A DNA stretch of 39,670 nt. Source: Thermodesulfobacteriota bacterium. Its GTDB lineage: Bacteria; Desulfobacterota; DSM-4660; Desulfatiglandales; Desulfatiglandaceae. The stretch is taken from the NCBI GenBank assembly GCA_030837545.1, contig JAUPKI010000399.1:1-39670 (forward strand), read 5' to 3'. The notes under the pieces are model-generated. The model was not told the origin of the DNA and made no database searches. It worked only from the letters and a program-made list of their open reading frames with translations. Both the position numbers and the translations under genes were made by a program. Numbering within the stretch: the stretch's first letter is position 1; the number at the start of each line of letters is the position of its first letter. Below are positions 8,668 to 17,760 of this stretch, piece after piece.

Positions 8668-9414
8668 ATGGGTGATTCCGCCAAAACACGCGTCCTGGTG
8701 GTGGAAGATGATGGCCACCTGGCCGAAGGGCTGAAGCTGAACCTGTCGCTGAAGGGATATGAGGTGCTGATCGCACCGGATGGGATCTCGGCCCTGCAGG
8801 AGTGGAAGGAATGGCGCCCGGACCTGATCGTGCTCGACATCATGCTTCCGGGGATTGACGGGCTGTCGGTGCTTCGAAATATCCGTCTTGAGGACGAACG
8901 GATGCCGATTCTGATCCTGTCGGCCAAGGGGGGGCCCGATGACAGGGTCAAAGGGTTCTCGTACGGCGTGGACGATTATCTGGTCAAGCCCTTCAATCTG
9001 GATGAGTTTCTGCTCCGGGTAGACCGGCTCTTGACCCGGGGGGCCTGGTCCCAGGCGGGCCCCGATTCAGACGAAAACAGCATGTCGTCGCTCCCCAGGA
9101 TCTACACCTTTGGAGATAACAGGGTCGATTTTCAGACCCTGAAGGCCCATGGCCCGTCCGGGGAGATCAGCCTGACCGAGCAGGAAACAAGACTCTTGAG
9201 GCTGTTTATCGCCAACCGCGGCAGACCCCTTTCAAGGAGAAACCTCCTGGAAATCGGCTGGGGGTACACCGGGGGAACCGCCACCCGGACAGTGGATAAT
9301 TTCATGGTCCGACTACGGAAGTACTTTGAGCCCGACCCCAAAAAACCCGTCCATTTTAAAAGCCTTCGATCGGTGGGATATGTCTTTGATCACGACCCTG
9401 ACCATAGACCGTAA
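8668..9414 (+). CDS. OmpR-family response regulator
   Basis: VLVVEDD, LIVLDIMLPGIDGLSVL, LSAKGG, VKPF receiver motifs and C-terminal winged helix. Confidence 0.93.
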   Translation: MGDSAKTRVLVVEDDGHLAEGLKLNLSLKGYEVLIAPDGISALQEWKEWRPDLIVLDIMLPGIDGLSVLRNIRLEDERMPILILSAKGGPDDRVKGFSYGVDDYLVKPFNLDEFLLRVDRLLTRGAWSQAGPDSDENSMSSLPRIYTFGDNRVDFQTLKAHGPSGEISLTEQETRLLRLFIANRGRPLSRRNLLEIGWGYTGGTATRTVDNFMVRLRKYFEPDPKKPVHFKSLRSVGYVFDHDPDHRP

Positions 9415-9428
9415 GATAATTGTTTTAG

Positions 9429-9504
9429 GGACGCGGATTTCCGCAGATAGGCGCAGCTAAATGAATCGACTAAAGATCTTGAAAATCAGCGTTAATCTGC
9501 GTCC
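9429..9504. repeat. 76-bp element with imperfect terminal inverted repeats (ggacgcggatt...aatctgcgtcc)
   Basis: Left end ggacgcggatttccgcagat matches the reverse complement of right end atcagcgttaatctgcgtcc at most positions. Confidence 0.6.
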
Positions 9505-9529
9505 AAAGATTTTCTCCTAATGCTATAAA

Positions 9530-12500
9530 ATGGATGATCCTCTGAATATACTTGGCATCGATATCGGGTCTGTTGCCCTATCCATGGCTGAAATCCATCC
9601 TGAAAGAGACATCTGCAGAACCGCCTATCAATTTCATCACGGCAATGTCGCAGAGACCTTCGCCAAGATGATGCATGATGTCGATCCGGGGAGGATCTGC
9701 GGCATCGCGGCCACATCGTCAACCCCTTCGGTCATCAAGGCAGACGCGAGATATGACAACCGGGTAGCCGTTATTGAGGCGGCCCGTCATTTCCATCACA
9801 AAATCGGCGCCATTCTCATTGTCGGCGGCGAGGCATTCGGACTGATCGGTTTTGACGAGAATGGCCATTACCGCAGCTTCAAGACCAATACCTCATGCGC
9901 GGCCGGGACGGGGAGTTTCCTGGATCAGCAGGCCCGGAGGCTGAATCTCGAAAGCACGGAGACCTTGAGCGAGAAGGCCTTCAGCAACAAGGGGAGCGTG
10001 CCCAAGATCGCCTCACGGTGCGCGGTTTTTGCAAAAACCGATCTGGTACACGCCCAGCAGGAAGGCTATACCCTGGAACAGATCTGCGACGGATTGTGTT
10101 ATGGCCTGGCCAAGAACATCGTGGATACGCTTTCTTTAGACAGGGAACGGTTTGGCCCGGTCATTTTCACGGGCGGCGTATCCAGAAACAGGGCCGTGGT
10201 TCAGCATATCCAATCCATTTCCGGAAAAAAGATCATTGTCGATGAAACGGGCGTTTACGGGGCCATCGGCGCTGCGTTTCTCATGCTGGCCGAATTGCGA
10301 GGAGACGATGTCGTGCGGTTTAGGTCGGCGGAGGACATGCTGACCCACGAAACTGTTCAGAAAAAATATTTTCATGACCCCCTCACGTTAACCCTTTCCC
10401 ATTATCCAGAATTCGCCGGTGTTGAGACCTATGAATATGCCGGCTCCAATACCGGATTTCCATCCCCCGTTGAGGTGGACGTTTATGAAACCCTGACACC
10501 CCATCGCGAGTATGAGGCGACCCTGGGCGTGGATATCGGGTCTACAAGCACCAAGGCCGTCCTCCTGAACGCGGACGGAGGGGTCCTGGCCGGCTTCTAC
10601 ACGAGCACCGCCGGGAGACCGGTCGCCGCGGTTCAAAGGCTCTTTTCATCCATTGAGGATATGGCTCAAAAGAAGCACATCGAGTTGCGGATCAAGGGCG
10701 CGGCAACGACCGGGTCGGGGAGGAAGTTCTCGGGAAAGATCATCGGGGCCGATAGGGTCATTGACGAGATTACGGCACATGCCAGGGCTGCCTGCGAGAT
10801 TGATCCGAATGTAGACACCATCATTGAGATCGGCGGGCAGGATTCCAAGTTCACCACCCTGAAAAACGGCCGGGTCACCTTCTCCATTATGAATAACGTG
10901 TGCGCTGCGGGAACCGGGAGCTTTATCGAGGAGCAGGCCCGGAAGCTGGGGTGCCCTTTAGCGGATTATTCTTCGAGAACCGAGGGTCAAAGGTCCCCCA
11001 TTGTCAGCGACAGGTGCACCGTGTTTATGGAAAGGGACATGAACCATTATCTCTCTCTGGGCTACGCCGTGAATGAGGTCCTGGCCTCGGTGCTCCATGC
11101 CATTCGGGAGAACTACCTCACCAAGGTGGCCATTGAAGGGAGCATCGGAAGCACCATTTTTTTCCAGGGGGCTACGGCAAAGAACAAGGCCCTTGTGGCC
11201 GCCTTTGAACAACGGCTTCAAAAACCGATCCATGTTTCCAGATACTGCCATCTCACCGGGGCATGGGGGGCTGCCCTCAGCCTCACCGATCAGGGGATCA
11301 CGGAAACCCGATTCCGGGGCATCGGCCTTTCCAAAAAGACGATCCACGTGACCTCGGAGATATGCGACCTGTGCACGAATCACTGCAAGATAACGGTAGC
11401 CGATGTGGGGGGCGAAAAGGTCGCCTTCGGATTTCTGTGCGGCAGGGAATATGACACCCAGCGATACGTCAGCAAAAACCCTTCCGGGTTTGACCTGCTC
11501 AAGGAGAGAAAAAAGGTCTTCTCCCTGGAACCTGTTCGGGAGTATTCCGAGAAGATCACCATCGGCATCCCCGCGGCCCTCCATATCTATGAGGACCTTT
11601 CCTTCTGGAAGCGGTTCTTTGATGAGCTTTCCATCAAGACCGTCACAAGCGAAGATTACGGCGAGGCCCTGAAGGAAGGGAAACAGTTGGCGAATGCCGA
11701 GTTCTGCGCCCCCATGGCAGCGCTTCACGGGCATGTCGGTTATCTGACGGACAAATCGGACCGGGTTTTCCTTCCCTTTTACCTGGAGAGAAAGGCCGCG
11801 GGCAAGGGGGTTCGGCGGCAGTATTGCTACTACACGCAATTTTCTCCTTCCCTGATTTCCGTTTCAGGTGACGGAAATGTGGGGGAAAGGCTGCTCACCC
11901 CCCTGGTTCATTCCCTTCACGGTTCGATCTATACAAAGATCGAACTCCACGCCATGCTGAAGCCCATCACCAACAGCCGCATCGGTTTTCTGGATGTTTC
12001 CAGGGCCTATGACAGGGCCTGTGAATACCAGGCGTCCTGCCTCGAAACGTGGAAGGGGATATACGAACGGGAATCGCAAGGCCGAAAGGAGATGTGCGTG
12101 GTCCTGCTGGGAAGGCCTTACACGATTCTCTCCAGGACCATGAACAAGGGGATACCCGACATGTTTGCCTCCCTCGGCATTCGGGTCTTTTTTCAGGATA
12201 TGTTCTCCTGCTCCAGTGAGGATGCGGAACCGATCCGAAGGCTCTTGGACGAGGTCCACTGGCATTACGCATCGGAAATCCTGAAGGCGGCCCAGTCAGT
12301 TGCCTTATCCCAGGGGGTGTACCCGGTTCTGGTGACTTCCTTCAGGTGCTCACCGGATTCCTTTGCCATCGACTATTTCAAGAAGATCATGGAGGCCCAT
12401 GGGAAGCCGTATCTCATCCTTCAATTAGATGAGCATGCGTCGAGCGTCGGGTATGAGACACGGATTGAGGCCGCCATTCGATCGTTTGAAAATCACTTTT

Positions 12501-13729
12501 CAGCAGGGCCCGGAAAGAGGATCGCCTGTTATGCACCGTCCATTTTTCCGTCAAGAGAGAAGACCCTTTCGGGCAGGACATTAATTATTCCAAACTGGGA
12601 CGACATTACCCTCAAATTTGTGGTGGCCAATCTCAGAAGAGAGGGGATTGATGCAAGATTGATGGAGGAATCCCAGGTAACGATCCAGAAAAGCCTGCGT
12701 CACAACACGGGCCAGTGCATCCCCCTAAACATCATCGCCCAGGAGTTTATGGAGTATGTGGAAACCCATGACCTGGATCCCGAAAAGACCCTCCTGTGGA
12801 TGGTCTCGTCGCAGATCTCCTGTAATATCGGGCTGTTTCCCCATCACCTGAAGCGGCTCTTTGATTCCTATGGCAAGGGGATGGAGAAGGCCGGGGTCTA
12901 CGTGGGGACCATGTCCTTCATGGATATCTCCCTGAGACTCCCCATCAACACCTATTTTGCCTATACGTTCGGCGGGTTTATCCGAAAGATCGGATGCAGA
13001 ATCAGGCCCTATGAGAAAGAAAAGGGGGCAACGGACAGGGCGCTCAAAGACGGTGTCGAGATCCTGGCGGATGCCTTCCTCGGAAACCGGTCCAAGGAGG
13101 AGGCCCTGGCACAGGTGATCTCCTCTTTTGAAGCCATTGACAGAACAGAGGGACAGAAGCCGAAGGTGGCGATTTTCGGCGATCTGTACGTGCGGGACAA
13201 CGACGTGCTCAACCAGGGCCTCATCCCCTTTATTGAACAGCACAACGGCGAGGTGATCGTAACCCCTTACAGCGCTTATGTGCAGATGATCGCCAAGACC
13301 TATCTCAAGAAATGGTTTTTCGAGGGCAACTATCTGGATGTGCTCTCTTCAAAGGCCCTGCTGGCCGCCGTCACCCGGATGGAAAAGACATATCAAAAGC
13401 ATTTCGGCAGGATCCTGGAAAACCCGGCCCCTAAATACGATGAGGCCCCTGAACATATCCTCTCTCCATATCATGTCAGAATGGAGCACACCGGCGAGTC
13501 CATGGACAACCTGCTCAAAATATTCTATATCAAGAGGCACTACCCGGATGTGTCCCTCTTTGTCCAGACAAGCCCCGCCTTCTGCTGCCCTTCCCTGGTC
13601 ACCGAGGCGATGGCCAGAGAGATCGAGAAAAAGACCGGGGTCCCCATTGTATCCATCACCTATGACGGAACCTCCAGCAACAAGAACGAAGCGCTTATCC
13701 CGTATCTCACCTATTTGAACAAACACTGA
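9530..13729 (+). CDS. double-ASKHA (BadF/BadG/BcrA/BcrD) CoA-substrate-specific enzyme activase with DUF2229-like and dehydratase-like C-terminus
   Basis: Two ASKHA modules: LGIDIGSVAL...SCAAGTGSFLDQQARRL and LGVDIGSTSTKAV...VCAAGTGSFIEEQARKLG; long C-terminal region with several conserved-looking Cys. Confidence 0.9.
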   Translation: MDDPLNILGIDIGSVALSMAEIHPERDICRTAYQFHHGNVAETFAKMMHDVDPGRICGIAATSSTPSVIKADARYDNRVAVIEAARHFHHKIGAILIVGGEAFGLIGFDENGHYRSFKTNTSCAAGTGSFLDQQARRLNLESTETLSEKAFSNKGSVPKIASRCAVFAKTDLVHAQQEGYTLEQICDGLCYGLAKNIVDTLSLDRERFGPVIFTGGVSRNRAVVQHIQSISGKKIIVDETGVYGAIGAAFLMLAELRGDDVVRFRSAEDMLTHETVQKKYFHDPLTLTLSHYPEFAGVETYEYAGSNTGFPSPVEVDVYETLTPHREYEATLGVDIGSTSTKAVLLNADGGVLAGFYTSTAGRPVAAVQRLFSSIEDMAQKKHIELRIKGAATTGSGRKFSGKIIGADRVIDEITAHARAACEIDPNVDTIIEIGGQDSKFTTLKNGRVTFSIMNNVCAAGTGSFIEEQARKLGCPLADYSSRTEGQRSPIVSDRCTVFMERDMNHYLSLGYAVNEVLASVLHAIRENYLTKVAIEGSIGSTIFFQGATAKNKALVAAFEQRLQKPIHVSRYCHLTGAWGAALSLTDQGITETRFRGIGLSKKTIHVTSEICDLCTNHCKITVADVGGEKVAFGFLCGREYDTQRYVSKNPSGFDLLKERKKVFSLEPVREYSEKITIGIPAALHIYEDLSFWKRFFDELSIKTVTSEDYGEALKEGKQLANAEFCAPMAALHGHVGYLTDKSDRVFLPFYLERKAAGKGVRRQYCYYTQFSPSLISVSGDGNVGERLLTPLVHSLHGSIYTKIELHAMLKPITNSRIGFLDVSRAYDRACEYQASCLETWKGIYERESQGRKEMCVVLLGRPYTILSRTMNKGIPDMFASLGIRVFFQDMFSCSSEDAEPIRRLLDEVHWHYASEILKAAQSVALSQGVYPVLVTSFRCSPDSFAIDYFKKIMEAHGKPYLILQLDEHASSVGYETRIEAAIRSFENHFSAGPGKRIACYAPSIFPSREKTLSGRTLIIPNWDDITLKFVVANLRREGIDARLMEESQVTIQKSLRHNTGQCIPLNIIAQEFMEYVETHDLDPEKTLLWMVSSQISCNIGLFPHHLKRLFDSYGKGMEKAGVYVGTMSFMDISLRLPINTYFAYTFGGFIRKIGCRIRPYEKEKGATDRALKDGVEILADAFLGNRSKEEALAQVISSFEAIDRTEGQKPKVAIFGDLYVRDNDVLNQGLIPFIEQHNGEVIVTPYSAYVQMIAKTYLKKWFFEGNYLDVLSSKALLAAVTRMEKTYQKHFGRILENPAPKYDEAPEHILSPYHVRMEHTGESMDNLLKIFYIKRHYPDVSLFVQTSPAFCCPSLVTEAMAREIEKKTGVPIVSITYDGTSSNKNEALIPYLTYLNKH

Positions 13730-13982
13730 GTACATGGTTTCACAAATACCTTGGCGCATGGCAAGGAACAGGGTTCAATTGAGCAACATGTCACCATATA
13801 TACGAAACAGAGCACTTAGGGAGAATTTGGGGAGCCTTGTGGGTTAACGGACTGTAGAAATAAAAAATCTTTGTGCCTTTGGTGTCTTTGTGTGAGATAC
13901 TATTTCTTGCGGCTATGCCGCGTCAGGGGGGTTGAGTGGCGAATAAGCCAACCATGCAACCATTGGACAGGAGGGAAATAAC

Positions 13983-14504
13983 ATGAAGGAAAGGGCTGGA
14001 GACATCACGTTCAAGGGAAATCTACTGACACTTTTGGGGAGTGAAATCAAGGTGGGCGATGCGGCGCCCGATTGCGAACTCCTGGGAAACGATCTATCGC
14101 CAGTAAAACTGTCGTCCTACCGAGGCAAGGTCTGCATTCTCTCATCGGTTCCGTCGCTGGACACGCCCGTGTGTGATATGGAGACCCGGCGGTTCAACCA
14201 GGAAGCGGGCGGTCTGGGCGACAATGTGGCCATCCTGACCATCAGCATGGATCTTCCCTTTGCCCAGGCCCGGTGGTGCGGGGCCGCAGGCGTGGATAAG
14301 GTTGTCACCTTATCTGATCACAGAGACGCGGCCTTTGGGGAGGCTTACGGGATCCTGATCAAAGAACTCCGGTTGCTGGCCAGGGCCATCTTCGTAGTGG
14401 ACAGGGAGGGGATTATCCAGTACGTCCAGCTCGTCAAGGAGATGACCCAGGAGCCGGATTATGGATCCGTACTGGCCGCTGCCAAAAGGCTGACCGCCTC
14501 CTGA
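13983..14504 (+). CDS. tpx: thiol peroxidase (Tpx-type peroxiredoxin)
   Basis: VKLSSYRGKVCILSSVPSLDTPVCDMETRRFNQEA and RWCGAAGVDKVVTLSDHR; RBS ggaggg. Confidence 0.95.
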   Translation: MKERAGDITFKGNLLTLLGSEIKVGDAAPDCELLGNDLSPVKLSSYRGKVCILSSVPSLDTPVCDMETRRFNQEAGGLGDNVAILTISMDLPFAQARWCGAAGVDKVVTLSDHRDAAFGEAYGILIKELRLLARAIFVVDREGIIQYVQLVKEMTQEPDYGSVLAAAKRLTAS

Positions 14505-14589
14505 GATGTTGAGGTTTTTTACCGTAAAAATACGCTTATGAATCACGTATCGACCCAACGACTCGAATGGGCAAAGAACCTCGTTATCG

Positions 14590-14643
14590 TGTGGGAGCGG
14601 CTTCCAAGCCGCGATAGGTCGTGGCGAGGACGCCACTCTCACA
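14590..14643. repeat. REP-like element with two perfect hairpins inside an outer stem
   Basis: GCGGCTT-CC-AAGCCGC, GTGGCG-AGGA-CGCCAC, outer TGTGGGAG/CTCTCACA. Confidence 0.75.
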
Positions 14644-14745
14644 GGGATTGTCATGTTCGGGGGTGATGAGCCGTTCGTCATGAGCGTTTGGGTTGGATGA
14701 TGACGGTCATCTCTTGAATCCATGTGGCGCTTACAGGGAATGGCG

Positions 14746-15852
14746 TCAAGAGAAGTACAGAGGGAGCTGATCCGCCACAAGGAATCCTTCCTCGGTCGGA
14801 ATGACCCTCCCATCCAGTATGTTCACGAGTCCGGCCTCCTCCATTCTTGAGAGGGCGGCCATGGATTGAGCGTCCGGGGCAATGAACCTTAAATCAACCC
14901 CCTGCCGGGTCCTGAATCCGAGGGCCAGGGATTCGAGCCGCATCTGTTCCTCGGTCAGGGTTTCTCTTCCCTCTACCGGGGGGAGCCCGGTGTTCAGGAG
15001 CCCAGCATAGCGCCGGATGGACCGGACATTCCACCACCGGTCCTTTCCATCAAATGAGTGGGCCGATGGCCCCAGCCCCAGGTACGGGACATGCTCCCAG
15101 TATTTGCAGTTATGACGGGAACAATGGGCCTCGGTCCTGGCATAGTTGGAGACCTCGTAGTGGATATAACCAGCCCCCCTCAGCAGCCGGGAGGCGGCAA
15201 GAAAACAGGAACGGCCGTCCTCCTCATTCATGGGACGGATGTTCCCCTTCTCTCTCAGCGTGCCGAAGGCCGTCCCTTTTTCCAGGGTCAATTCATAGCA
15301 GGAAATATGCTCGGGCTGGAACGAGAGGGCGCATCGGAGGGTCTCCAGCCACTCCTCAAGGGCCTGTCCCGGCAGGCCATAGATCAGATCCACCCCCACG
15401 TTATCGAATCCGACGGATCGGAGGCGCGTCAAGGCCTCCCTGGCTTCCTCTCCGGTATGGCCTCTGCCCAAAAAGGAGAGGGTGTCCTCATTAAAGGACT
15501 GGACCCCCAGATTGATTCTGTTGCATCCCAGGTCCTTCAGCAGCCGGACCTTTTCCCCTGACAGATCGCAGGGGTTGGCCTCAATGGTGAATTCCGTATC
15601 GGCGGCAAAATCAAAGTGGGTGAATAAATGGTCGACCAGACCGGACAGGGTCCGGTTGTCCAGGAAGGTGGGGGTGCCGCCCCCGAGATAGAGGCTGTCA
15701 AACCGATCAAAACGACCCTTGTATAAGAGGACTTCCTTCTGGATGCCCTCGAACCAGATTGGCACGGGAGCGGCTGAAGGGACGGAGTAAAAGGCACAGT
15801 AGGGGCATTTGCTCCGGCAGAAGGGGACGTGGACATAAAGTCCCGGGGACAT
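14746..15852 (-). CDS. hemW: HemW-like radical SAM protein (coproporphyrinogen III oxidase family)
   Basis: LYVHVPFCRSKCPYCAFYS, LYLGGGTPTFL, NLGVQSFNEDTLSFLGRGH motifs. Confidence 0.93.
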   Translation of the reverse strand: MSPGLYVHVPFCRSKCPYCAFYSVPSAAPVPIWFEGIQKEVLLYKGRFDRFDSLYLGGGTPTFLDNRTLSGLVDHLFTHFDFAADTEFTIEANPCDLSGEKVRLLKDLGCNRINLGVQSFNEDTLSFLGRGHTGEEAREALTRLRSVGFDNVGVDLIYGLPGQALEEWLETLRCALSFQPEHISCYELTLEKGTAFGTLREKGNIRPMNEEDGRSCFLAASRLLRGAGYIHYEVSNYARTEAHCSRHNCKYWEHVPYLGLGPSAHSFDGKDRWWNVRSIRRYAGLLNTGLPPVEGRETLTEEQMRLESLALGFRTRQGVDLRFIAPDAQSMAALSRMEEAGLVNILDGRVIPTEEGFLVADQLPLYFS

Positions 15853-17652
15853 TCAGGAATCCTTATCTGTCTTCAGGACCGCCACGAATGCGCTCTGGGG
15901 GATGGCCACCGACCCGACCATCTTCATCCGCTTTTTCCCCTTTTTCTGCTTTTCAAGAAGCTTCCGTTTTCTCGTAATGTCCCCGCCGTAGCACTTGGCC
16001 GTCACATCTTTCCTGAAAGGGGAGATGGTGCTTCGCGCAATGACCATCCCGCCGATGGCCCCCTGAACGGCAATCTTGAACATGTGTCTCGGGATCTCTT
16101 CCTTCAGCTTCTCGCAGGCGTGAAGGGCCCTGGGCCGAGCGCTCTCCCTGAAGACGATCTGGGAAAGGGCGTCCACCCTTTCTCCGTTCAGGAGGATGTC
16201 CAGCTTCACCAGGTCGCTTTCCCTGTAGTCCAGAAGCTCGTAATCAAACGACCCATATCCCTGGGTGACGGTCTTGAGGCTGTCGTAGAAATCGTAGATC
16301 ACATCGGCCAGGGGCATGTCGAACCGAATTTCAATCCGTCCGGGCGTGGGATAGTTAAATTGGGCATTTACGCCCCTTCGTTCAAGGCAGAGGTCCATGA
16401 CCGCCCCCATGTACCGCTCCGGGATCATGATGCTGGCCCGGATATAGGGCTCCATCCCCTTTACGATGGCGGTCGGGTCTGGGTAATACACCGGATTGTC
16501 CACGGTGACCTCTTCCCCGTTGGAAAGGACAAAGCGATACTGGACCGTGGGGGAGGTCATGATGATCGACTGATCATACTCCCTCTCGAGCCGCTCCTGC
16601 ACAATCTCCAGGTGTAGAAGACCCAGGAACCCGCAGCGAAAACCGAGGCCCAGGGCCGCAGACGAGTCCTTTTGAAAGACCAGGGCCGCATCGTTCAGTT
16701 TGTATTTCTCCAGGGAATCGGCCAGGGACCGGTAATCGTCCGACGCGACCGGATAGATGGAGGCAAAGACCACCGGCTTGACCTCCTTGAACCCCGGCAG
16801 GGGGACCGGGGCCGGATCGTTGTCAAGGGTGATGGTGTCTCCGATTCGGACGTCGCTGACGGTCTTGATCCCCGATATGATGTAGCCAACCTCGCCCGCG
16901 GACAAGTCCTTTTTGGGTTCCCTGTTAAGCCGGAAAAGGCCGACCTCTTCCACCTTGTACACCGCCCGGTTATGCATGAGCCGTATCCTGTCGCCGGCCC
17001 GCACGGTCCCTGCAAACAGCCTGCAACTGACGATGGTCCCCCGGAACGGGTCGTAGTGCGCGTCAAAGATGAGGGCCTGGAGCGGTCCGTCTGTCGCGCC
17101 TGACGGGGGAGGAATCTCTTTTACAATGGCCTCCAGAACATCCTCGATGCCGATCCCTTCCTTGGCGGAACAGAGGATCGCCTGGTCGGAGTCCAGTCCC
17201 AGGTCGATCTCAATCTCTTCCTTGACCCGTTCGATGTCGGCAGAGGGAAGGTCGATCTTGTTGATGACCGGGATGATCTCCAGATCGTGCTCCATGGCCG
17301 CATAGGCGTTCGCAACGGTCTGGGCCTCCACCCCCTGTGCCGCGTCCACTAAGAGGAGCACGCCCTCGCACGATGCCAGGGCCCGGGAGACCTCATAGGA
17401 AAAATCGACGTGACCCGGCGTATCGATGAGATTCAGTTCAAAGGAACGGCCCTTTTTGTCCACATAGGGGAGGGTGACGGCCTGGCTCTTGATGGTAATC
17501 CCCCGTTCCCGCTCGATGTCCATGGTGTCCAGGATCTGGTCCCGGAAGTCCCTGTCCTCAACCAGTCCGGTCGCCTGGATCAGGCGATCCGCAAGGGTCG
17601 ATTTTCCATGATCGATATGGGCAATAATGCTGAAATTGCGTATGTGATCCAT
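15853..17652 (-). CDS. lepA: elongation factor 4
   Basis: IRNFSIIAHIDHGKSTLADRL, DTPGHVDFSYEVSRALA, NKIDLP and conserved C-terminus. Confidence 0.98.
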   Translation of the reverse strand: MDHIRNFSIIAHIDHGKSTLADRLIQATGLVEDRDFRDQILDTMDIERERGITIKSQAVTLPYVDKKGRSFELNLIDTPGHVDFSYEVSRALASCEGVLLLVDAAQGVEAQTVANAYAAMEHDLEIIPVINKIDLPSADIERVKEEIEIDLGLDSDQAILCSAKEGIGIEDVLEAIVKEIPPPSGATDGPLQALIFDAHYDPFRGTIVSCRLFAGTVRAGDRIRLMHNRAVYKVEEVGLFRLNREPKKDLSAGEVGYIISGIKTVSDVRIGDTITLDNDPAPVPLPGFKEVKPVVFASIYPVASDDYRSLADSLEKYKLNDAALVFQKDSSAALGLGFRCGFLGLLHLEIVQERLEREYDQSIIMTSPTVQYRFVLSNGEEVTVDNPVYYPDPTAIVKGMEPYIRASIMIPERYMGAVMDLCLERRGVNAQFNYPTPGRIEIRFDMPLADVIYDFYDSLKTVTQGYGSFDYELLDYRESDLVKLDILLNGERVDALSQIVFRESARPRALHACEKLKEEIPRHMFKIAVQGAIGGMVIARSTISPFRKDVTAKCYGGDITRKRKLLEKQKKGKKRMKMVGSVAIPQSAFVAVLKTDKDS

Positions 17653-17675
17653 CTAATATTTTCCTTAGGCCGTTC

Positions 17676-17760
17676 CTCATGCAAAGGCGCTAAGCGCGCG
17701 AAGGAAACGATAATAAAGGTGTTGGTCAGAAACTTGGCGTCTTGGCGTCTTGGCGCGAGG
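17676..17760. repeat. dispersed palindromic element between lepA and waaA, overlapping the waaA 3' end
   Basis: Ends ctcatgcaaaggcgctaagcgcgc and cttggcgtcttggcgtcttggcgcgag are imperfect inverted repeats. Confidence 0.55.

Noticed and set aside
10958-11839. 293-aa ORF on the minus strand opposite the activase gene
   Set aside because: Lies wholly antisense to a strongly supported CDS; composition and lack of recognisable motifs indicate a shadow ORF of GC-rich coding DNA
15829-16617. 262-aa + strand ORF
   Set aside because: Antisense to lepA, which has unambiguous GTPase motifs
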